Positions 26,194 through 34,075 of a stretch of DNA of 36,972 nt are shown in pieces. This stretch comes from Rubrivivax sp. (GTDB taxonomy: Bacteria; Pseudomonadota; Gammaproteobacteria; Burkholderiales; Burkholderiaceae_C), in the NCBI GenBank assembly GCA_027483705.1, contig JAIXTY010000093.1, positions 1-36,972 on the forward strand. Direction: 5' to 3'. The notes below the pieces were generated by a model. It was given only the letters and a program-made list of their open reading frames with translations. It did no database searches and was not told where the DNA came from. Position numbers and translations under genes: made by a program. How positions within the stretch are numbered: position 1 is the stretch's first letter; every line of letters begins with the position of its first letter.

Positions 26194-27590
26194 CGCCGGT
26201 CGTCAGCCGCCGGGGCCTTTTCGTACCAGTCGTCCCACTGGGTTTCGGTTCGCCGGTAGCCCAGGGGCTCCAGCAGTTGTCGGATGGCCTCGCGGTCTGC
26301 CGAGAAATTGTGCTCCACGGTGATGAGCCGGACGTTCCATCGATCGAAGGGAAACGTGGAGAGGATCGCGTACTCGCTGCCTTCGGTGTCGACACTGAGG
26401 TAGTCGATGTCCTGCGGTGCGCCGTGGGCCAGCAGCAGCTCGTGCAGGCTGGTGGTGCGCAACGAGACGCGGTTGGCCGTCGATGCGGCGTAGGCCCGCC
26501 GCGTGGCGGCGTGCATGTCGCGATCGAGGTCCCGCGCCATGCCGCCGTACTCCTCGGCGAACACGAAGTCCACCCACTCGCCGCTGTGCGGCCCGATGCA
26601 GGCGTTGCTGACGCTGCAGCCCCGGTTGCGGCGCAGCAGCTCGAAGAACCGCGGGTTCGGCTCCACGCACAGGCCGCGCCAATGCAGCGCCTGCTCCAGC
26701 AGGTAGGTGTTGCTCAGGCGCACGCCGTCGGTGGCACCGAACTCGACGAAGTAGCCGCCGCGCTGGCCACCGGTGCGCTCGATCACCCACAGGTCCTGGC
26801 CGAGCTGCGAGGTGGAGGCCGACCTCATGGCCGCCGTCACCGGCCCGGCGCCGCGGGCGTCGTCGGCGCGCGTGGCGGCGGCGGCCGCGGCGGCGCGCTG
26901 CTGCGCCAGCGTGAGCTCGTGCTGCAGCAGTTGCAGCTCGCTGCGCAGCGTGGTGATTTCGTCGTCGAGCGCGCCGGGCCGCCGCCCGGCCGTCGTGGCG
27001 AGCGCCTCGCTGCGCTGGCCCAACAGGCCCGCGGCCTGGGGCAGCAGGCCCAGGCGGGCCATCTCGCGCACCGCGCGTGTCTGCGAGGCCGGCTGGGCGT
27101 CGGCGTCACCGGTGAGCGCCAGGGCCTGGCCGAAATGCCGCTCGATGCCGCCGGCATCCTGCTGCAGCGCCGCGATGCGGCCGAGGCTGTTGTGGACGCC
27201 CGAGACCAGCAGCCGCGCAGCCAGTTGCGGGTGGCATCCCCAGGCCAGTGCCTGGCGGAGCAGCACCTCGGCGCGCTCGCGCCGGTCGAGTTGCAGGTTG
27301 GCGCAGGCCGAGAGCAGGGCGACGCGATCGCGCGCCGGGTGCGCCGCGATCTCGTCGTCGGGCACGTCGGCCAGTGTCGCCCAGTCGCCCACGAGCCAGT
27401 GCCCCTTGGCCCGCGCCAGGGTCAGCGGTTCGCTGGCCAGCGGCAGGGCCGACGGGTCGATCAGCACCGGCGCCGCGGCGCCGGCGGACCTGAGCGGCGC
27501 CGCAGGCTGCTGGCTCGCCCGGGTCCCCGAGGCCATCGCCGCGCGGTGCAGCGACGCGCGGTTGCGCAGCAGCCTAGAAGTTCTTTTCAC
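26190..27590 (-). CDS. FkbM-family methyltransferase with helical N-terminal extension
   Basis: The last 210 residues of this 466-residue protein are an FkbM methyltransferase: SQLGQDLWVIE, FVEFGATDGVRLSNTYLLE (281-299, SAM motif I), GLCVEPNPRFFELLRRNRGC, and DYLSVDTEGSEYAIL (396-410, the D-x-E-G-S-E core), then LITVEHNF. The first 250 residues are helical, with a TPR-like stretch at 75-195 and a short coiled coil at about 206-236. This extension may dock the enzyme to the neighbouring coiled-coil proteins, which is inference. The first ATG (27590) overlaps the upstream gene by 17 bases; an internal ATG at 27536 is an alternative. Its stop overlaps the next gene by 4 bases. Confidence 0.87.
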   Translation of the reverse strand: MKRTSRLLRNRASLHRAAMASGTRASQQPAAPLRSAGAAAPVLIDPSALPLASEPLTLARAKGHWLVGDWATLADVPDDEIAAHPARDRVALLSACANLQLDRRERAEVLLRQALAWGCHPQLAARLLVSGVHNSLGRIAALQQDAGGIERHFGQALALTGDADAQPASQTRAVREMARLGLLPQAAGLLGQRSEALATTAGRRPGALDDEITTLRSELQLLQHELTLAQQRAAAAAAATRADDARGAGPVTAAMRSASTSQLGQDLWVIERTGGQRGGYFVEFGATDGVRLSNTYLLEQALHWRGLCVEPNPRFFELLRRNRGCSVSNACIGPHSGEWVDFVFAEEYGGMARDLDRDMHAATRRAYAASTANRVSLRTTSLHELLLAHGAPQDIDYLSVDTEGSEYAILSTFPFDRWNVRLITVEHNFSADREAIRQLLEPLGYRRTETQWDDWYEKAPAADDRR

Positions 27591-29643
27591 GCAGCAGGAC
27601 GTCCTTGATGAGATCGAGCTGCGCTTCGGCGCGCAGGATCTCCTGGTCGAGCAGTCGCGAACGTCCCTCGGCGTCGGTTGTCTTGCGCCTCAGGGACTCG
27701 TGCTCCTGGGTCAGCCGTTCGTTGTCCGCCTTCAGGGCCTTGGCCCAGGTCGCGTTGTCGTGGTGCCAGGTCCGCTCCTGGTCGCGTTCGGCCAGCGCCG
27801 AGGCGAGCTGCTGCTGCAGGAGCTGCTGCTCCCGCGCGGCGGTCTCGACGGCCGCCGTCAGCTCGGCCCGCTGACGATGGAGCTCGTCGGCGAGGGCCTG
27901 CAGGCGCGCCTGCTCCAGGCCCGCGGTCTCGGCGAGGCCGCGCGCATCGTCCAGCTGCCGGCCCAGGCCGGCCAGCTCCGCCGCGAGGCGCTCGCCTTCG
28001 AGCTTGAGGGTCTGCGCCCACGTGGCGTTGTCGTGGTGCCAGGCTCGCTCCTGGTCGCGTTCGGCCGCCACGGCGGCCAGCTGCTGCTGCAGGCGCTGGC
28101 GCTCCTGGGAGGCGGCCTCGGCGGCCGTCGCCAGATCGGCGAGCTGGCCCTGCTGGGCTTCGACCAGGGCCTGCAGGCGCGCCTGTTCCTGGGCCGCCGC
28201 CTCGGCGCCGCGGCGGGCCTCATCCAGCTGCTCGCGCAGGCCGGCCAGCTCCGTGCCCAGGCGCTGGCCCTCGGCCTTGAGGCCATGGGCCCACTTGGCG
28301 TTGTCGTGGTGCCAGCGGCGCTCCTCGTCGCGCTCGGCCGTCATCGCGGTCAGTGCGGCCTGCTGCTGCTGGAGCTCGCGTTGCAGCTGGTCGGCCTGTT
28401 CCTGCTGGAGGGCCACCTGCTCGCGCAAAGGCAGCAGTTCGGCCTGCTGCTCGTCGGCCAGGGCCAGCGCCGTATCGCGCGCGGCCGTCAGTGTCGCGAG
28501 TTGCTCCTCGTGCTGCCGCCGGGCCGTGGCCAGCTCGGCCTGCAGCGCGTCGTGGCGGTCGGTGCTGCCGATCAGCTCGCGGCGCGTCGTGTCGAGCGCC
28601 GCCCGCTGGGCCTCGGACTCGGCCTGCACGGTGGCGAGCTGCTCACCCAGCCGGGTCGCCGCCTGTGCCTGGGCGTCGTGGGCGGCGCAGGCCTCGGCGA
28701 GCTCGCGCTCCAGCAGGGACAGTCGCTCGGCCTGGGCCGCGGCTTGGTGCTCGTGGGCCTGGCGGGTTTCGAGCAGGCGTTCGTCGGCCGCCGCGCCGGC
28801 CTGCAGCAGCTGCTGCTGCAACTCGTCGCGGGCCCGCGCAAGTTGCGCGGCCTCGGCCTGCAGCGCCTCGATCGTGCCGCGTGCCCGGGCGTCGGCCTCG
28901 GCGTGGCGCGCCCGCGCCTGGGCCAGCGCCTCGGCGCTGCTGGCTTCGATGCGGCCCAGCTGCTCGGCCATCAGGACCGTCTGTCGGGCCAGCAGCGTGG
29001 ACGCGTGCAAGCGGTGCAGCGACAGGGGCCACAACGGGTCGGCGTCGGTGTCGGGCTCGCGCGAGCGGAACCCGGCGTCGGCCAGTGTGTCTAGCAGCGC
29101 CCGTGACGTTGGCCCGGGCGCGCCGGGCACGCGGCAGCCGCGCACCACGATCCACTCGAACCGCCGCAGCAAGGCCGCGGGGATGGCGCCCAGCAGCGAC
29201 TCTTCCTGCCCGGGCACGTCGAGCACGAGCAGCCGGTCGGCCGGGTCGCCGGCGTCGGCCATCCCGTCGTCGCCGAGGGCGCGGGCCAGCACGTCGGCCA
29301 CCGCCGAGCCCTGGGCGACAGCGGAGCCCAGGTGCTGCAGGCGGGGATAGATCGATTCCAGGCCCTCTTGGGCACGGGGCCCGTTGAGCATCGGCAGGCT
29401 GTAGCGGTGCCACGCGGCGACACCGGCCTGCGGCACCACGACGTCCGACCAGACCTCGACACCCGCGCGGCCGGCACAGGCCATCGACAGCTGCAGGCGC
29501 GTGCCCGCGTCGCCCTCGACCAACACGAGCCGCCTCACGCCGGGCCAGGCGAGTGACACCGGCGCGCCGCCGGCACCCACGTGCACGACGAGGTCCCAGG
29601 CCGAAGGCGGCAGGCTGCGGGCGAGTTCGGTCAGCGAATCCAT
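27574..29643 (-). CDS. Methyltransferase-like head fused to long repeat-bearing coiled coil
   Basis: This 689-residue protein has two parts. Residues 15-215 form a Rossmann-type domain that reads as a degraded FkbM/SAM methyltransferase: LVVHVGAGGAP for motif I, RLVLVEGDAGT for motif II, and LLVLDVPGQEESLLGAI where FkbM has a D-x-E-G-x-E core. From about 215 to 689 it is an almost uninterrupted Gln/Glu/Ala/Leu-rich coiled coil with about 2.3 copies of a 91-residue repeat (437-527, 528-618, 619 onward). No signal peptide or membrane helix is seen. The layout resembles WbdD, where a methyltransferase/kinase head sits on a coiled-coil ruler that sets O-antigen length in an ABC-exported system. 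No kinase domain is present here. It follows the other coiled-coil gene by 5 bases. Confidence 0.8.
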   Translation of the reverse strand: MDSLTELARSLPPSAWDLVVHVGAGGAPVSLAWPGVRRLVLVEGDAGTRLQLSMACAGRAGVEVWSDVVVPQAGVAAWHRYSLPMLNGPRAQEGLESIYPRLQHLGSAVAQGSAVADVLARALGDDGMADAGDPADRLLVLDVPGQEESLLGAIPAALLRRFEWIVVRGCRVPGAPGPTSRALLDTLADAGFRSREPDTDADPLWPLSLHRLHASTLLARQTVLMAEQLGRIEASSAEALAQARARHAEADARARGTIEALQAEAAQLARARDELQQQLLQAGAAADERLLETRQAHEHQAAAQAERLSLLERELAEACAAHDAQAQAATRLGEQLATVQAESEAQRAALDTTRRELIGSTDRHDALQAELATARRQHEEQLATLTAARDTALALADEQQAELLPLREQVALQQEQADQLQRELQQQQAALTAMTAERDEERRWHHDNAKWAHGLKAEGQRLGTELAGLREQLDEARRGAEAAAQEQARLQALVEAQQGQLADLATAAEAASQERQRLQQQLAAVAAERDQERAWHHDNATWAQTLKLEGERLAAELAGLGRQLDDARGLAETAGLEQARLQALADELHRQRAELTAAVETAAREQQLLQQQLASALAERDQERTWHHDNATWAKALKADNERLTQEHESLRRKTTDAEGRSRLLDQEILRAEAQLDLIKDVLLREKNF
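27703..28335 (-). repeat. Tandem 273-base repeat (91 residues, 13 heptads), 2.3 copies
   Basis: Copies start at residue 437 (bases 28335-28063), residue 528 (28062-27790) and residue 619 (27789 to about 27703, partial). Each opens with ERDxERxWHHDNAxWA and continues LKxExxRL, a Leu/Gln-rich coiled coil ending QQQLAxxxA. The period is exactly 273 bases in both intervals, as judged from the shared GCGTTGTCGTGGTGCCAG string (plus strand) at 27752, 28025 and 28298. The multiple of seven preserves coiled-coil register. Confidence 0.9.
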
Positions 29644-29648
29644 CGGTC

Positions 29649-32366
29649 TCAGGCCTTCGTGGCCGGGCGCAGCAAGTTCTTCAGGCGGCGAAGGCGTCCA
29701 CCGAGCGCCTGGCGCTCGACCAGGCGCCGCGCCTCGCGGTGCAGGCCGGCCAGCTGCTGACGCAGCACCGGCGCCTGGGCCGTGCTGCCAAGCGCGTCGG
29801 CGGCCGCGGGCAGGGCATCGAGCAGGCCCAGGAGCAGGTCGCGGTCGCGTGCCGGGCGCTCGGCCCACCAGCGCCACTTGCTGGGCACGGACAGCGCCCG
29901 CCCGACGGCCAGTGGGCAGTGGGGTTGCAAGCGGCCGTCGGCCTGCACCGGCCAGCTGGCGAAGCCCGGCAGGCCGCTGCCGGGCAGCAGCCAGCTGAGC
30001 GTGGCGTCGCGGTCGCCGGTGCTGTCGAAGGCCAGCTCGATGTCGGGCAGCGAGTTGTCGCCGAACAGGGCGTCGGACAGGCGGATGTGGGCCAGGCCCG
30101 GCGCTCCACCGGCGGCTGCAGGCTCGGACCAGGTCGCCTGCAGCTCCGAAAAGCGAAGCCTCGGCGGCATGGCCTGGAGCTGGGCCAGCAAGCGGCGGGC
30201 CGCCGTGCGCCAGAGCTCGGGCGAGGCCAGGCCCAGCGACGACACCCAATGGGGCAGCTGTTCGGCCAGGCCGGTCACCAGCCGCCAGTCGGCGCTGGGC
30301 AGGCGCGCCAGCAGGGCTGCGCCGTCGACGTCCTGGGGGATGAGGCGCATGAACGGGCGGTCACCCTCGTGGCCGTTGGGCTGCCAGGCGTGCAGCGGCG
30401 GCACGCCAGCGGCAGCCGGCATCCAGACGAGACCCGGGCGTCCGCCATGCTCGACGAGCCGCAGCTCGAACCGGCGCGCCGGTGCCTGGACGCCCGCGGG
30501 CAGCTCGACCACCAGGCCCAGCTCGCGATGCGGCGCGGCGTCGCGCTCGGCGATCAGGCCCACGCGCGTGGCGGCCAGGGCCATGCTCCACGACGACGAT
30601 GGCGCTGCCTTCGGCGCGCCGGCCGGGGCCGCGGCCTGGACCAGGCCCGAGAGCGCGTCGCCGAGCTGGCTCTCCAGCAACTCGATGCGAGTGCGCGCCT
30701 GGTGCCAGCGCTGCTGCCAGACGGACTCCAGGGCGTCGGTGGTCTGCCGCTGCTCGCGGGCCTGGGCGAGCTCGGACGCCAATGCCTCGGCGCGGGCTCG
30801 CGAGGCGTCGGCCTCGTTGAGCAGTTCGCGCAGTTCGATGGCGTCCTGCGCACCCCGCTCGCGCAGGTCGGACACGGTCTGCTGCAGCTCGCGTTCGCGT
30901 TGCGCCAGGTGCTGGCCAGTCTGCTGCAGCGCGTGCAGGGCTTCTTCGTCGAGGCGGGCCTGGTGCGTGGCCTGGGCCAGCGCGTCGCGCAGGTCGGCGG
31001 CCTCGCGGCGCCCGTCCTCGGCCTGGCGGGTGGCCTGGGCTTCGAGGGTCTCGCGCTCCTGCCGCTCGGCGGCCAGCTGCCGCTGCAGGGCGGCGATGTG
31101 CTCGCCCAACGCGGCCTGCGCGGCCTGCGACTGGCCGCGCTCGACCTCGACGGCGGCCCGCTCGGCGTCCATGGCGGCGCGCTCGGCGGCGGCCGCCGCC
31201 TGCTCCGCCAGCCGCTCCAGGCGCTCGGCGTCCATCGCGGCCCGCTCGGCGTCGCGCTGGCGGTTGAGTTGGTCGATCTCCTGGCGCGAGCGTTCGACGA
31301 GCACGATGAAGCGGGCGCGGTCGCGGCGCAGGGTGTCGAGCTCGGCCTCGATCTGCTGCAGATGGGTGGCCTGGGCGCCGCGCTCACGGGCGATGGCGGC
31401 CGACGAGGCGTCGAGCGCGGCCTGCAGGGCGCCCGTCCGCTGCACGAGCTCGCCGTCGAGGTGGACCAGGCGGGATTCGCGGTCGGCCAGCGCAGCCTGC
31501 AGCTGCTGCACCTGCTGCTGCTCCTGGGCGCGGGCCTGGCGCTCCAGTTCGAGCGCCCGCTCGGACTGGTCGAGCCGGGTCTCGAGGACCTCCAGCCGGG
31601 ACTGCCGCTCGCGGGACAGGGCCTCGAGCGGAGCCGCCATCGCCGCCACCGACTCGAGTTCGGCCAGCGACTGGCGACGCATCATCTCGGCCAGCGACGC
31701 ATCGTCGCGGGCCTGGGCCAGTTCGGCGGTCTGTGCGTCCAGCCGCCCCTGGCCGTCGGCCAGGCGGGCCTGGCAGTCGCCCAGCGTCTGCTGCAGGTCG
31801 GCCAGATTGAGCTGCCACTCGCGCCAGGTCTTCAGCGCGAGGTCGGGTGCGGGCTCGTCATGGGCGCCGGCCTCGTCAAGCAGCAGGCAACTCCCCTGGA
31901 GCTCGCTCCACAGCCGGGCGGCGTCGGGGTGCCGGGCCACCACGATGGCGGCCGCGGCAAGGCCCAGCGCGTCCAGGCGCGGCCCGGTCGTCGCAGCAGG
32001 CCCGTCGGGAGCCGACGGTTCGAGCCCGGCGCGGCGCCGCCAGGCCGCCCGTGCGGCCGCGGGCGCGAGCTGCACCTCGTCCGCGTCGAGCAGCACCATC
32101 TGGCCCGGGTTCTGGTGCGCCTCGCGCAGCAGCCGGCGCGCGCTGGCGCACCAGGCCTGCAGGCACGCCGAGGCGTCCAGCGGCACGTCCGATCCCGCGG
32201 TCGCGTGGGCCGCGCGGGCCAGCGCCGCGGCCGGCGACTCCACCAACCGCAGCGGATGGGCCTCGGCGGCATCGGTGGCGCCGTCGACGATGGCCCGGGC
32301 CAGCGTCAGGAGCTGGTCGCCGGTGTCCGGCTCCGTGCAGGCCAAGGTGAGCGAGCCGACGCGCAT
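29649..32366 (-). CDS. Long coiled-coil protein between exporter genes and the ruler-like gene
   Basis: The 905-residue product has a globular N-terminal part (1-185) that I do not recognise, containing LRLVESPAAALARAA and GQMVLLDADEVQLAPAA. Residues 188-570 are a long coiled coil (ERAAMDAERLERLAEQ, REAADLRDALAQATHQ, Ala/Glu/Gln/Arg-rich). After a Pro/Ala/Ser-rich linker (575-595), residues 600-905 form a folded C-terminal region with beta-rich and helical stretches (LGLVVELPAGVQ, DIELAFDSTGDRDATLSWLLPG). No signal peptide is seen. The ATG at 32366 overlaps the kpsD-like stop by one base; a GTG at 32369 directly before it is possible. Position directly after the exporter genes suggests a cytoplasmic scaffold between synthesis and export, which is inference. 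Confidence 0.75.
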   Translation of the reverse strand: MRVGSLTLACTEPDTGDQLLTLARAIVDGATDAAEAHPLRLVESPAAALARAAHATAGSDVPLDASACLQAWCASARRLLREAHQNPGQMVLLDADEVQLAPAAARAAWRRRAGLEPSAPDGPAATTGPRLDALGLAAAAIVVARHPDAARLWSELQGSCLLLDEAGAHDEPAPDLALKTWREWQLNLADLQQTLGDCQARLADGQGRLDAQTAELAQARDDASLAEMMRRQSLAELESVAAMAAPLEALSRERQSRLEVLETRLDQSERALELERQARAQEQQQVQQLQAALADRESRLVHLDGELVQRTGALQAALDASSAAIARERGAQATHLQQIEAELDTLRRDRARFIVLVERSRQEIDQLNRQRDAERAAMDAERLERLAEQAAAAAERAAMDAERAAVEVERGQSQAAQAALGEHIAALQRQLAAERQERETLEAQATRQAEDGRREAADLRDALAQATHQARLDEEALHALQQTGQHLAQRERELQQTVSDLRERGAQDAIELRELLNEADASRARAEALASELAQAREQRQTTDALESVWQQRWHQARTRIELLESQLGDALSGLVQAAAPAGAPKAAPSSSWSMALAATRVGLIAERDAAPHRELGLVVELPAGVQAPARRFELRLVEHGGRPGLVWMPAAAGVPPLHAWQPNGHEGDRPFMRLIPQDVDGAALLARLPSADWRLVTGLAEQLPHWVSSLGLASPELWRTAARRLLAQLQAMPPRLRFSELQATWSEPAAAGGAPGLAHIRLSDALFGDNSLPDIELAFDSTGDRDATLSWLLPGSGLPGFASWPVQADGRLQPHCPLAVGRALSVPSKWRWWAERPARDRDLLLGLLDALPAAADALGSTAQAPVLRQQLAGLHREARRLVERQALGGRLRRLKNLLRPATKA

Positions 32367-34072
32367 CACAACCCCAGCGCGATGCGGGCGGCCACGGCAA
32401 TCTGGTAGACGATCGTCGTGATGCCGCGGGCGATCTCGATGTTCTTCGACTCGACCTTGGGCAGGGCCATGATCTCGTCGCCCGGTTGCAGTCGGGCGTC
32501 GCTGGCCAGCATCACGCTGCCATCCTGCCGCATCACCACCACCCGGGCCAGGTCGGCACCCTGCGTGTAGCCGCCGGCACGCTCGACGTAGGTGTCGATG
32601 TCGGCGTTCTTGTCGAAGACCAGTGCGTTGGGGAACAGCACCTCGCCGCTGACCATGATCAGGTTGCTCCGCTCGGGCACGCGCAGCACGTCGCCGTCCT
32701 CCAGCAGCGTTTCGCCCGCGTTGGGCGTCCGCGCGAGCACGACCTGGCCGCGTGGCTGCACGCGGCGGGCACGCTCGATGAACTCGAGGATCTGCTGGCC
32801 CTCGGTGCGGCGCAGCGTGGCCTCCTCGGTGGTCGAGGAGCGCGAGGTCAGCGCGTAGGTCTCCAGGCTGCGCAGCGAGCTCTCCATCAAGGCACGCTGG
32901 CGTTCGGCCACCGAGCGCCTGAACAGCTGCAGCGAGTCGAGGTTGGCCTGAGGGGCCGGCCGCAGGCGCGCCAGCGCGTCGCTGAGCTTGGCGCCGTACG
33001 GCAGCACCACCGTCCGTTCGCCGAGGTGGGCGCCCTCGATGCGGACCAGGATGGTGCCGGGGTACTTGTCCGAGGTGACGATGACCTCGTCGCCGTCGAG
33101 GATCTCGACGTCGCCGGCACTCGCCAGCGGGTGGTACTCGCTGCGCGACTGCGCACCCACCTTGCGGACGATGCTCAGGTGCGTGGCACCGGGGCGCGGG
33201 CGCGCCGCCGACAGCAGCTCGGACGCGGCGATCCGGTTCTTGTCGAACTCGAACACGTAGGGGTTGAGCACCTCGCCACCCACCGTGACCGTGTGCTTGC
33301 GGGGCGGCACCACGAGCGTGTCGCCGTCCTGCAGCTGGATCGGCTCGAGCAGCCCGCTCAGCAGGAAGCGGTACAGGTTGACGGTGTGCCGCAGCACGCC
33401 GTTGCGCAGTACGTCGACCTGCAGGTAGCTCCCGCGATCGGGATCGATGCCGCCGGCGCGGTCGAGGTAGTAGAGGATGGAGTCCGACGAGAGGCCGCCG
33501 TACAGCCCGGGGGCACGCACGAAGCCGGTGACGTAGATCTTCACCGGCTGCGCCGCCTCGAGGGACGCATACACGCCGACATTGGCGCGGAACACGCGCT
33601 TGACCTGCGCCTCCACCTGGTTGTTGAGCTCGGCGTTGCGCACGCCCAGCACGCGCACCGGGCCCACGTTGGGCAGGAAGACGTTCCCCTGGGCATCGAC
33701 CAGGTGGCCGGCGTCATGCTCGAAGGCGCCCCACATGCGCACGAGCACGCGGTCGCCGACGGCGATGCGGTAGTCGGGATTGAAGCCGCTGAAGGCCTCG
33801 CTCGCGAAGCGGCCGCTGAACATCTGCGAGCCGAACACCAGCGGCTTGGCCGCGGTGGCGGGGTCGGCGGGCATCGCACCAGGCGGCGCGACAGGGGCCG
33901 GCGTGGCCGCGGGTGAGGCGGACGCGCCGGCCGGTGGCCGCTGAGGCGCCTGGGCCAGTGCGCCCATGGCCACACCGCCGACGCACGCGACGAGGCCGGC
34001 GATCCGCGCCAGCCGCCGCCACCATGCCACGGGCGTGAACGTCCGGATGGGTGTCAGTTGCTCGTGGGGCAT
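32366..34072 (-). CDS. kpsD: KpsD-like polysaccharide export protein (OPX family)
   Basis: A 568-residue envelope protein of the outer-membrane polysaccharide export (OPX) group; KpsD of E. coli is about 560 residues, so length fits. A signal peptide spans residues 17-40 with cleavage likely after ALA (38-40); LVAC at 27-30 also looks like a lipobox. The export domain (about 95-180) has FNPDYRIAVGDRVLVRMWG and DAQGNVFLPNVGPVRVLG. SLBB-type domains follow (IYVTGFVRAPGLYGG, VTVGGEVLNPYVFEF, MVSGEVLFPNALVFDKNADIDTYVERAGG). The protein should form or gate the outer-membrane channel and pair with the KpsE-like protein encoded just upstream (3-base gap). An AGGA sequence sits nine bases before the ATG. 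Confidence 0.93.
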   Translation of the reverse strand: MPHEQLTPIRTFTPVAWWRRLARIAGLVACVGGVAMGALAQAPQRPPAGASASPAATPAPVAPPGAMPADPATAAKPLVFGSQMFSGRFASEAFSGFNPDYRIAVGDRVLVRMWGAFEHDAGHLVDAQGNVFLPNVGPVRVLGVRNAELNNQVEAQVKRVFRANVGVYASLEAAQPVKIYVTGFVRAPGLYGGLSSDSILYYLDRAGGIDPDRGSYLQVDVLRNGVLRHTVNLYRFLLSGLLEPIQLQDGDTLVVPPRKHTVTVGGEVLNPYVFEFDKNRIAASELLSAARPRPGATHLSIVRKVGAQSRSEYHPLASAGDVEILDGDEVIVTSDKYPGTILVRIEGAHLGERTVVLPYGAKLSDALARLRPAPQANLDSLQLFRRSVAERQRALMESSLRSLETYALTSRSSTTEEATLRRTEGQQILEFIERARRVQPRGQVVLARTPNAGETLLEDGDVLRVPERSNLIMVSGEVLFPNALVFDKNADIDTYVERAGGYTQGADLARVVVMRQDGSVMLASDARLQPGDEIMALPKVESKNIEIARGITTIVYQIAVAARIALGL

Positions 34073-34075
34073 GGG

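Noticed and set aside
27703..28335. The 273-base repeats considered as a CRISPR array or mobile repeat.
   Set aside because: Units are in-frame coding copies within one gene, without spacers and without terminal inverted repeats.
29553..32421. Two long plus-strand frames (951 and 879 codons) antisense to the coiled-coil gene.
   Set aside because: Their low-complexity Leu/Gln/Gly/Arg or Ser/Ala/Arg composition mirrors the coiled-coil codons; there is no ribosome-binding site or family motif.
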